From Thermoprotei archaeon (lineage in GTDB: Archaea; Thermoproteota; Thermoprotei; Thermofilales; B15-G2), in contig QMRV01000140.1 in NCBI GenBank assembly GCA_003649445.1, forward strand, positions 1-5,227: a stretch of DNA of 5,227 nucleotides, written 5' to 3'. The notes below the pieces were generated by a model. The model saw only the letters and a program-made list of their open reading frames with translations. It was not told the DNA's origin and did no database searches. Shown here piece after piece: positions 1 through 5,227 of the stretch. The translations under genes and the position numbers were made by a program. Numbering within the stretch: the stretch's first letter is position 1; every line of letters begins with the position of its first letter.

Positions 1-1
1 A

Positions 2-103
2 TACCTACTCAAATATGACCACCGAGTAAGTAGTATGATATCAGTAGTTATAAAACCTCTGCTTCTCACCCTATTGTTTCTAGGCGTAATTTTAATAGCT
101 TAG
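2..103 (+). CDS. Possible 3' end of a convergent membrane-protein gene (partial, doubtful)
   Basis: This frame is open from the left edge of the window to a TAG at 101-103 and gives 33 residues. The last 20 or so form a strongly hydrophobic stretch beginning at ISVVIKP and ending LGVILIA, which would make a C-terminal membrane segment. If real, it is the tail of a plus-strand gene entering from the left and overlapping the 3' end of the fucose isomerase-like gene by 38 bases. An open run of this length is expected by chance fairly often, and the overlapping part lies antisense to a real gene, so the call is weak. No family can be recognised. Confidence 0.2.
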   Translation, partial: YLLKYDHRVSSMISVVIKPLLLTLLFLGVILIA

Positions 104-1304
104 CCACGTATTTTAAGCAGCCAGCAACGTCACCTAGCGCTAATACGTAGTGATTTCCTATAGGTTCCTCAATAAGCTTAAACGGATTACCTTGAGTTCT
201 TACCTGTATTTGGGTTCTACAAACATTCCCGCTTATAGGTGATGAATTAACTATCCTACCAACACCTACTCTTAAAACTCTCTTAACAGGATCTATTCTA
301 GCAAAAGTAACTTCTTCACCAGCTCTAGGGTATCCTTCAACAGCAACACCTAACCCCGATTCGAAATGTGATCTAAGCCTAAACCTGGCCATTATTCTTG
401 TAGGTGTTGTACAGTGAGCAAAGAAGACCTTATCTTCCTCAACCCAAACAACATTGCCCATGAACACGGGTTTACCTGAGACATGGTACATTAAAGCCAT
501 AGTTAATGTAGCTGGAACATCACCTTCACACCCAGCAATAACTTCTTCATCGTTAAGAATACTTAGAGGTAAGCATGCTGTAACTTTATGTTCTAAAAGA
601 TCAAAACACCTTATGGAAACAAGGTCAGCAGAATGCTTTCTAATGAGGCTTCTAAGAGCAGCATAAAGCTTAACAGAATTCACAACGTCTTCCCTACTAG
701 GCTCAACAATCTCAATATCCTTCAGCTTTAAAAGCTTCTTCTCAACATCACCATCAGTTATCTTATGATACTCTCTAATAAGCTCCTCTACGGGAATAAC
801 ATCTATGGATAAGCCTAGTATTTTCTTAAACTCCTCAATACCTAAACTACTATAAATAAGCCATGGAGAAGGTTCACCTACAAGTAGAAGCTTAGAACCT
901 CTAACCTTGCAAACAGCTTTAGCAGCGTTAACAAAGTCTTCAAGATATTCTAGATTCTTTTCCGTGTAAAGCTCAGCATATAACCTCTCATGGTCAAGCC
1001 TAGCTTTAGCTTCTAAAGCAGCAGCTAAACTATTCTGAGTATTGTGGGCAATGAGAGCTAAAGGAACACCTCTACGAGCAAGTTCCAAAGCCAAATGCTC
1101 AGTACCACCAGTCAAAACAACACAAACAAAACAAGCAATATTACCAACATGGAACTTCCTAATATCCTCAGCAAAAGTAACCTTACCCCAAAACTCATCA
1201 ACAACATCCTTAACTAAACCATAGTATCTCTTCAAAATAACATCAACAACCTCAGGTCTATGCAAAGGAGAAGCTAAACCCAAAAGGACGCATTTTCCCG
1301 GCAT
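66..1304 (-). CDS. L-fucose isomerase-like protein
   Basis: This complete 412-residue cytosolic protein resembles the short archaeal branch of the L-fucose/L-arabinose isomerase superfamily, Mn-dependent enzymes that interconvert aldoses and ketoses. Visible motifs are GGTEH (66-70), HNTQNS (87-92), RCFDLLEH (232-239), GCEGDVPATLTM (258-269), AHCTTPTR (296-303) and a C-terminal GNHYVLALGD (383-392). Glu238 and Asp262 are 24 residues apart, the spacing I recall for the metal ligands Glu337 and Asp361 of E. coli FucI; His384 is the likely third ligand. At 412 residues against about 590, it lacks much of the FucI N-terminal region. The ATG at 1304 is preferred because the MPGKCVLLGLASPLHRP opening suits a first beta strand; only weak Shine-Dalgarno-like bases precede it. 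No sugar transporter or kinase adjoins it, so the substrate is unknown and fucose isomerase activity is not proven. Confidence 0.85.
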   Translation of the reverse strand: MPGKCVLLGLASPLHRPEVVDVILKRYYGLVKDVVDEFWGKVTFAEDIRKFHVGNIACFVCVVLTGGTEHLALELARRGVPLALIAHNTQNSLAAALEAKARLDHERLYAELYTEKNLEYLEDFVNAAKAVCKVRGSKLLLVGEPSPWLIYSSLGIEEFKKILGLSIDVIPVEELIREYHKITDGDVEKKLLKLKDIEIVEPSREDVVNSVKLYAALRSLIRKHSADLVSIRCFDLLEHKVTACLPLSILNDEEVIAGCEGDVPATLTMALMYHVSGKPVFMGNVVWVEEDKVFFAHCTTPTRIMARFRLRSHFESGLGVAVEGYPRAGEEVTFARIDPVKRVLRVGVGRIVNSSPISGNVCRTQIQVRTQGNPFKLIEEPIGNHYVLALGDVAGCLKYVAKLLKLRLETIG

Positions 1305-1380
1305 TTCTCGGTACCTATATAACTCATGCTAAAACTGGAAATAAAGGTAAACGCATGTTAAGCTTGCGAGTTGTTCAATA

Positions 1381-1395
1381 CATAAAAATTTATTG
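1381..1395 (-). promoter_or_regulatory. Possible TATA-like element upstream of the fucose isomerase-like gene
   Basis: Read on the minus strand the sequence is CAATAAATTTTTATG, an AT-rich block about 80 bases before the ATG at 1304. A start about 25 bases downstream would leave a leader of roughly 50 bases. Weaker alternatives closer to the gene are CTTTATTT (1346-1339) and TTTTAG (1334-1329); the latter would suit a leaderless transcript. The same block's T5 run could equally help end transcription from the broken gene upstream. Nothing in the sequence decides between these. Confidence 0.2.
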
Positions 1396-1424
1396 CATCA
1401 TTTTTAAGGTATTGTTATTCTGTA

Positions 1425-1667
1425 CTAGTACTCTACACCATTCTTAGTTACTACCTTTACCCAGTACCCTCCGGAGGAGATGTTGTCTATAGATACTGTT
1501 AAGGCTCTTGGCTCTCTAGGCAAAATCTTCCAGCCACCATATGTATTAAACTCGGTAACGTTGTAGGTATATATTCTAATATGTCCCTCCAATGGCATTC
1601 CATTTCTGAGAATATAATTTAAAATGTTAAATGTCACTGAAGAACAAGTAGCGCAAGTGATATACAA
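1425..1667 (-). pseudogene. Final segment of the broken pilin-lectin gene
   Basis: Three codons beyond the TAG at 1674-1676, this frame resumes and runs 80 codons to its own TAG at 1425-1427. It contains YITCATCSSVTFNIL with a CxxC pair, EGHIRIYTYNVTEF, ALTVSIDNISSGGYWVKV and the end VTKNGVEY. These strands look like a small C-terminal beta domain that follows the sandwich. The apparent start is an internal TTG-like codon without a ribosome-binding sequence, so independent translation is unlikely. Confidence 0.5.
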
Positions 1668-1673
1668 TGGATT

Positions 1674-1940
1674 CTATGAAGCATCAGTTATTTCAATAGT
1701 CCATTCAGGTTTGACGCCAATAATTGTTACTTTGTAATCCCTATAAATTTGGATATACCTGATGTGAACTTTTCTTGAACTCACTGTTACTCTGTTATCT
1801 ATTGTTAAGTATATGTATTGTTCGCCGTTTCCAAATACCTGGCTCAGACCTGTTGAAGACCATGATCCGGATCTATAAGGAGTTCCTGTTCTACTTTTGC
1901 GCCAGAAATAATAGTGTGCCATATTTGTCTCGTTGAACAT
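1674..1940 (-). pseudogene. Third segment of the broken pilin-lectin gene
   Basis: The segment has 88 codons and is in frame with its neighbours. It holds aromatic- and Ser/Gly-rich sandwich strands: AHYYFWRKSRTG, SGSWSSTGLSQVFGNGEQ and YIYLTIDNRVTVSS, then VHIRYIQIYRDYKVTIIG and PEWTIEITDAS. The pattern of a short strand predicting a residue run such as YIYLTIDN, then an R-Y-I-x-I-Y strand closing the domain, is common in concanavalin-like domains of archaeal surface proteins. It ends at a TAG exactly where such proteins usually continue. Confidence 0.55.
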
Positions 1941-1961
1941 AAGTAAAAAGATACCCCTAGG

Positions 1962-2213
1962 TTAACTATTAGGGCTACTATACCATGTATAAAGCGTTTG
2001 TATTTCCACAGTGCCTCCACTATCTCTTACAACTAACTGCGCTTCAGTTCGTGGATTAAGAGCATCTCTTGGATAAAGCTTTGCAGCAAACCATGGAGTC
2101 GCATAATAAGGATTAGTATTTCGATTAGTGCTCAAGTACAGACATGCTGCAAATGGAGAAGCAGCTGCATCATCTTCTGGAACGTTATAGTTTGTTTTGG
2201 AGATCAACTTCAA
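1962..2213 (-). pseudogene. Second segment of the broken pilin-lectin gene
   Basis: The segment gives 83 codons from a TTG that is unlikely to be a true start, since no ribosome-binding sequence precedes it. Readable content begins near TNYNVPEDDAAASPFAACLYL and runs through PWFAAKLYPRD and AQLVVRDSGGTVEIQTLYTW. This is an alternating pattern of hydrophobic strands, as in the middle of a LamG-like sandwich. It follows directly on the -1 frame product of 2188-2248, so it is a continuation of the pilin-like gene and not a separate gene. Confidence 0.55.
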
Positions 2214-2240
2214 TAATTACTGGCAAATCTGATAGATCAA

Positions 2241-2777
2241 TTATTTTTCGGCTGTTATTAACCCTCTTACAGCCCATCCATCAGCACTTTCTGACAAAAG
2301 TTTTAATCCGTCAGGATCGTAGTATACTCTATCTCGATCATTATTATAGTCAACGTAGCTATCATCCCATACTGAAGGATTAGATGTAGTGAATGTGTCG
2401 TGTAGTAATAGTTCTGGAGACGGTTTCGTAACTTGTAGATTTTCGGTATCTACAGTCCATACGTCGCCACCCCAGATTTCGGTACCGCTACTAAGCACGG
2501 CAGGGCTTAAGCTGTATGTTATACCTGTAGGAGAGATAGAGTAGACACTATTTACTATGACAGAAGCGTCTCCTATATTTCTCACGTAAATTGTTAATAA
2601 TTTGCCGTTTACCTTGTAGGCCTCAACTTTTATTTCTTCAAAAACTGTTGGTTGTATTTCATACGATGATACATATCCTGCAACCCATGCGTAAACGATA
2701 ACACTGACGCCTACTGTAATGAATATGAGCATTAGGAGAGCAGTAACTGGAGAAACTGGTTTAAATAGTTTCCCCAT
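2241..2777 (-). CDS. Archaeal type IV pilin-like protein, 5' remnant of the broken gene
   Basis: This is the longest intact piece, 178 residues, and the only one with a proper start. The N-terminus is MGKLFKPVSPV followed by a hydrophobic helix (about residues 10-35, ending VYAWVAGYVSS). This matches the archaeal pilin/archaellin-like N-terminal domain, normally cut just before the helix by a prepilin peptidase; the usual Lys/Arg-Gly site is not clear here, with FKPVSP in its place. Residues 45-90 carry the usual pilin beta segment, including YVRNIGDASVIVNSVYS. From residue 125 a second domain begins and stops abruptly at ITAEK, inside a strand, so the product would be truncated. The ATG at 2777 is preceded by AAAGGGAT, a weak ribosome-binding sequence. 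Automated annotation would probably call this alone a pilin or hypothetical protein. Confidence 0.65.
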   Translation of the reverse strand: MGKLFKPVSPVTALLMLIFITVGVSVIVYAWVAGYVSSYEIQPTVFEEIKVEAYKVNGKLLTIYVRNIGDASVIVNSVYSISPTGITYSLSPAVLSSGTEIWGGDVWTVDTENLQVTKPSPELLLHDTFTTSNPSVWDDSYVDYNNDRDRVYYDPDGLKLLSESADGWAVRGLITAEK

Positions 2778-2823
2778 ATTCTATCCCTTTCATGTAATAG
2801 TTTACATTAGTATGACTACTGCG

Positions 2824-2838
2824 TTAAATATTAATTAA
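2824..2838 (-). promoter_or_regulatory. TATA-like promoter element of the pilin-like gene
   Basis: On the minus strand TTAATTAATATTTAAC lies about 47-63 bases before the ATG at 2777. A TATA box here would place transcription start near 2800, giving a leader of roughly 25 bases that includes the AAAGGGAT ribosome-binding-like sequence at 2790-2783. The distance is right for an archaeal promoter. AT-rich sequence makes such matches easy to find, so confidence is limited. Confidence 0.35.
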
Positions 2839-2844
2839 GCTTTT

Positions 2845-2904
2845 TAGTTAATAGTTAACTTCGTTTAACTAGAATTGTTCTACTGCACCATAATTGCTAG
2901 TTAA
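2845..2904. repeat. Cluster of TAGTTAA heptamers with a perfect 7-bp inverted repeat
   Basis: TAGTTAA occurs at 2845-2851, at 2852-2858 directly adjoining, inverted as TTAACTA at 2865-2871, and again at 2898-2904. The copies at 2852-2858 and 2865-2871 form a 7-bp inverted repeat around a six-base loop, CTTCGT. The cluster lies immediately upstream of the TATA-like element of the pilin-like gene, where an activator or upstream operator would sit. The heptamer also occurs singly elsewhere in the window, so only the clustering is notable. Confidence 0.4.
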
Positions 2905-2936
2905 TGTTCGAGCACAATCTGATAATTTGTATTAGA

Positions 2937-4904
2937 TTATGAATACTGAACTTCTCCTGTATTTTCTGTTATCCCATATCCTGTTATCGATTTCATAGTT
3001 TCTCTAAACAGTCGAGATTTCATCATTTTTATAAACTCCTTTACCGGCTCTTTTTCTAGAGATTCTTTGTTTATCAAGAAGTCGTATTCTTCCGTTTTTA
3101 ATGGTATGAAGTCTAACCCATATTTTTCTGCTACGTACTTGAGCCCTACTCCTACGTCTGCTTTCCCATGTTTTATTGCTGATGCTATTGCTGAATGTGT
3201 GTTTGCTTCAACCCAAAATCCTTCAATTCTACTTACGAGCTTTTCTACTGTTGTTTTCCTATTCTTAGCTATTTCTTCGAGTAGTTGGTCTATTAGGAGC
3301 CTTGTCCCTGAGCCTTTGTTTCTATTAATGAATCTTACTTTTTTGTCTATTATGTCTTCGAAGCATTTGATGTTGTAGGGGTTTCCTTTAGCAACTATTA
3401 TTCCTTGTTCTCTAAGATAGCCTTTAACTAGAACGGCGTTTTTGACATTGTATTTTTTAAGGTATGGTGTATTATAGGTTCCTGTTTCGGGATCGTATAG
3501 GTGGATTCCAGCTATATCTGCTTCGTTACGTTTAATAGCTAGAAGTCCCCCCATAGATCCCACATTAATTATTTTTACATTGTATTTCTCCATGAGCTTC
3601 TCCAAGATCAATTCGGCTATTGGGCAATGACTTCCAATGAAGACTAGGTCTGCTCCTACTTTCTTCTCGGTAAACAAATATACAGTTACTTTCTCTCCTT
3701 CATCAATGTACATTGTGTTTTCGGGGATTACAACGTATCCATCACTTCTAGAAAGTCTTACAATACTTCCACTATCTCCTCCAAGAGGATATGCTACCCA
3801 TTTATCTCTCCTCTTTATCAAAGCTACTGGTACATGGGTCCTTCTCCCCTTAGCCCCGAAAACTCTTAAAGCCATATATGCTTCAATAGTTCTAAGTTTG
3901 ACCTGTTTTAGCCCCGCAAAAACCCTTATAACAGGTTTAACTATTAGATTGTAGACTATTAGACATGAAACAGGAAATCCTGGTAAGCCGAAAACAGGTT
4001 TGCTATTAATGACTGCTATTACCGTGGGTTTACCGGGTTTAATGTTGAGTCCATGGACAATAACTCCCGGTTTTCCTAGCTTATTTAAAACCCTATACAC
4101 TATGTCCCCTAGACCAGCTGATGTCCCTCCAGAAATCAGTATGATATCGTATTCTTTAATTGCTTTAGAAATTTTATTTTCAATTATTCTTTCATTATCT
4201 GGCAATATTCCTAAGGCTTCCGGTTCTCCACCATCTTCAATAACTGATGCATATAGTGAGTAGGTATTTACATCATATATTTTTCCATATTCTAATTTCT
4301 CTCCCGGTTCTTTGAGCTCATTACCTGTACTTATAATGGCAACTTTTGGCCTCCTATAAACCTTAACCTTACTTATACCTGCCGCAGCTATTGCTGCTAT
4401 AGTTTGCGGTGTAAGTATTGTCCCTTTGTAGGCTACTATTTCTCCAAGCATTACATCGGAACCTGTTTGTGCAATATTTTCGCCTGAAGCTAGAGGCCTA
4501 AACACTTCAACGTAGTCTCCGATCTTCCTAGTATGTTCAACCATAACAACAGCATCAGCGTTCGGAGGTAGTGGAGCTCCAGTAGATACTTCTACACACT
4601 CCTTAGGCCCTAAAGCTATTTTTGCTTCTTCTCCAGCTTCAACTTTGCCTACTAGTTTAAGTTTTACCGGGTTATCGTCTCTTGCCCCAATAACGTCCAT
4701 GCTTCTAACAGCGTATCCATCAACAGTTGATCTTGTGAATGGAGGAACATCTATTGGCGATTTCACGTTTTCAGCTAAAACTCTACCATAGGCTTCAGTT
4801 AAGCTAACCTCTTCTACTCCAATAGGTTCCATTTTAACGTGTTTTCTGAGTTTCTCCAGTGCTTCTTCGGGTGTTACTAGTTTATGGAATATTACTCTTT
4901 TCAC
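2937..4904 (-). CDS. moeA: MoeA-type molybdopterin molybdenumtransferase fused to a PBP-like domain
   Basis: This 655-residue cytosolic enzyme would insert molybdate or, in many hyperthermophiles, tungstate into adenylylated molybdopterin, the last step of cofactor synthesis. The MoeA part covers about 1-412: PPFTRSTVDGYAVR (54-67), STGAPLPPNADAVV (107-120), GENIAQTGSD (141-150), STGNEL (192-197), the MoCF SGGTSAGLGD (258-267), KPGKP (289-293), GLPGFPVS (306-313) and a MoeA C-terminal domain (about 335-412). Residues 417-640 form a PBP-like domain, related to LysR-substrate and oxyanion binders. It carries GSMGGLLAIKRNEADIAGIH (449-468), DPETGTYN (471-478) and VRFINRNKGSGTRLLID (523-539). It may bind the metal oxyanion or sense it; this is inference. 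The fusion is known in archaea, and normal MoeA has about 400 residues. The GTG start at 4904 has AGGTG (4917-4913) eight bases upstream, 13 bases after the preceding moeA-like gene. Confidence 0.93.
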   Translation of the reverse strand: MKRVIFHKLVTPEEALEKLRKHVKMEPIGVEEVSLTEAYGRVLAENVKSPIDVPPFTRSTVDGYAVRSMDVIGARDDNPVKLKLVGKVEAGEEAKIALGPKECVEVSTGAPLPPNADAVVMVEHTRKIGDYVEVFRPLASGENIAQTGSDVMLGEIVAYKGTILTPQTIAAIAAAGISKVKVYRRPKVAIISTGNELKEPGEKLEYGKIYDVNTYSLYASVIEDGGEPEALGILPDNERIIENKISKAIKEYDIILISGGTSAGLGDIVYRVLNKLGKPGVIVHGLNIKPGKPTVIAVINSKPVFGLPGFPVSCLIVYNLIVKPVIRVFAGLKQVKLRTIEAYMALRVFGAKGRRTHVPVALIKRRDKWVAYPLGGDSGSIVRLSRSDGYVVIPENTMYIDEGEKVTVYLFTEKKVGADLVFIGSHCPIAELILEKLMEKYNVKIINVGSMGGLLAIKRNEADIAGIHLYDPETGTYNTPYLKKYNVKNAVLVKGYLREQGIIVAKGNPYNIKCFEDIIDKKVRFINRNKGSGTRLLIDQLLEEIAKNRKTTVEKLVSRIEGFWVEANTHSAIASAIKHGKADVGVGLKYVAEKYGLDFIPLKTEEYDFLINKESLEKEPVKEFIKMMKSRLFRETMKSITGYGITENTGEVQYS

Positions 4905-4912
4905 TTCATAAA

Positions 4913-4917
4913 CACCT
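4913..4917 (-). promoter_or_regulatory. Ribosome-binding site deciding the GTG start of the moeA fusion
   Basis: AGGTG lies eight bases before the GTG at 4904 and overlaps the tail of the preceding gene's stop region. A nearer ATG (4909-4907) is followed at once by an in-frame TGA one codon later, so it cannot be the start; GTG is the only sensible choice here. Confidence 0.6.
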
Positions 4918-5227
4918 TTAAACTATGGAGGAGGTAAGTTCCACTTCAACAACATCTCCTTCATCGAAACCTTCAACATCTTCAGGAACTATAAGTAAGC
5001 CATTACCTTTAACCATTGTTGAAAGTATACCAGAACCAGTTATAGCAAGTGGTTCAACATAGAACTCGTTGTTTTTTCTAAATACCCTTACTCTAACATA
5101 GCCCCTAATTCCGGGTTCCACATACACTCTTCTAGTAAGTAAGGCTTTAACCTTAGGTTTAGGTGGGGGCTTAGAACCATGCAAAGCATAGTGAAAACAC
5201 TCATAAACAGCTAGTAGAACTGTAAGA
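4918..5227 (-). CDS. moeA: Second MoeA-like molybdopterin molybdenumtransferase, C-terminal part (cut by window edge)
   Basis: The frame is open from the right edge to a TAA at 4918-4920, showing the last 102 residues. A TTG at 5184 (LHGSKPPPKPKVKALLTRRV) could be mistaken for a start, but the frame continues upstream as TVLLAVYECFHYAL. That matches the helix that follows the GLPGxPVS motif in MoeA, so this is an internal Leu and the gene is 5'-incomplete. The visible part is a MoeA C-terminal domain: YVRVRVFRKNNEFYVEPLA, then ITGSGILSTMVKGNGLLIVP and a closing EGFDEGDVVEVEL. The same G-S-G plus V-I-P pattern appears in the neighbouring MoeA. The close spacing indicates co-transcription with the MoeA-PBP fusion. 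Archaea often carry two MoeA paralogs, sometimes thought to be specialised for Mo and W; that division is not visible here. Confidence 0.85.
   Translation of the reverse strand, partial: LTVLLAVYECFHYALHGSKPPPKPKVKALLTRRVYVEPGIRGYVRVRVFRKNNEFYVEPLAITGSGILSTMVKGNGLLIVPEDVEGFDEGDVVEVELTSSIV

Larger units (their letters stand above)
1425..2777 (-). pseudogene. Broken gene for a type IV pilin-like surface protein with a LamG/concanavalin-like domain
   Basis: Four open segments (2241-2777, 1962-2213, 1674-1940, 1425-1667) lie in one frame, together about 450 codons. They are separated only by stops at 2241-2243 (TAA), 2217-2219 (TAA), 1962-1964 (TAA) and 1674-1676 (TAG). Read through, they make one plausible protein: an archaeal pilin N-terminus with one membrane helix, a short pilin beta domain, then a beta-sandwich of the LamG/concanavalin type and a final beta-rich tail. 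Typical elements are DTFTTSNPSVWDD at the sandwich start, YIYLTIDN and VHIRYIQIYRD towards its end, and a linker strand KVTIIGVKPEWTIEITDAS. Protein-like sequence resumes after every stop, which argues for one ancestral gene recently broken, not four small genes. The expected role was an extracellular, membrane-anchored or pilus-incorporated carbohydrate-binding protein. Recoding and sequencing error remain possible. The family assignment is by fold-like pattern only. Confidence 0.7.

Noticed and set aside
1..36. Imperfect inverted repeat, ATACCTACTC against GAGTAAGTAGTAT
   Set aside because: The arms need a three-base gap and a mismatch, there is no T run for a terminator, and it lies at the window edge. 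It is too weak to call.
454..666. Plus-strand open frame of 70 codons antisense to the isomerase gene
   Set aside because: It lies wholly inside a well-supported gene on the other strand and its product has no recognisable motif.
1042..1224. Plus-strand open frame of 60 codons
   Set aside because: It is antisense to the N-terminal part of the isomerase-like gene and is low in complexity, so it is a shadow.
1385..1405. C/D box sRNA-like sequence (ATGATGC on the minus strand)
   Set aside because: The C box is imperfect and no D box (CTGA) was found at a suitable distance.
2144..2383. Plus-strand open frame of 79 codons over the first break of the pilin-like gene
   Set aside because: It is the antisense of a region whose minus-strand product is clearly protein-like. 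No promoter or ribosome-binding site precedes it.
3067..4263. Three plus-strand open frames (3067-3378, 3637-3954, 4000-4263)
   Set aside because: All are antisense to the moeA fusion, whose motifs are intact throughout.
5142..5184. TTG at 5184 as the start of a small 88-residue protein
   Set aside because: The frame stays open to the window edge, and the upstream codons encode the MoeA helix expected before this domain, so the gene is simply cut by the window.

Overview
The window looks like a compact, AT-rich piece of a hyperthermophilic archaeal chromosome, most likely a crenarchaeon (Thermoproteota) of the Desulfurococcales type. The grounds are AGA/AGG-rich, Lys/Glu/Ile/Val-rich proteins, GTG starts and short gene gaps, an archaeal type IV pilin N-terminus, TATA-like promoter sequences, and a MoeA fused to a periplasmic-binding-protein-like domain, an arrangement best known from hyperthermophilic archaea. 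This placement rests on protein resemblance; no rRNA or other marker is present.

Every supported gene reads on the minus strand, so the order of transcription runs from the right edge to the left. At the right edge (4918-5227) is the C-terminal end of one MoeA-like molybdopterin molybdenumtransferase, cut by the window. Thirteen bases further on starts a second, full-length MoeA with an extra C-terminal PBP-like domain (2937-4904). The two form a tandem moeA pair that is almost certainly one operon. They would insert molybdate or tungstate into molybdopterin.

Next comes a 159-base AT-rich gap with a TATA-like element and a cluster of TAGTTAA heptamers. It precedes a broken gene (1425-2777) for a surface protein: an archaeal type IV pilin N-terminus and pilin beta domain, followed by a concanavalin/LamG-like beta-sandwich. 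Its reading frame is interrupted by four stops (three TAA, one TAG). All the open pieces share one frame, and recognisable protein continues across each break. At one break a pair of compensating +/-1 shifts is visible at short A runs. I read this as a young pseudogene; recoding or sequence error are the alternatives.

A 120-base gap then leads to an intact gene for a short L-fucose isomerase-like protein (66-1304), unrelated to the moeA pair. The first 103 bases on the plus strand carry an open frame ending in a hydrophobic segment, which might be the tail of a convergent membrane-protein gene; support is weak.

No tRNA, rRNA, CRISPR array, insertion sequence or complete new system is visible. 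The most unusual part is the decayed pilin-lectin gene.
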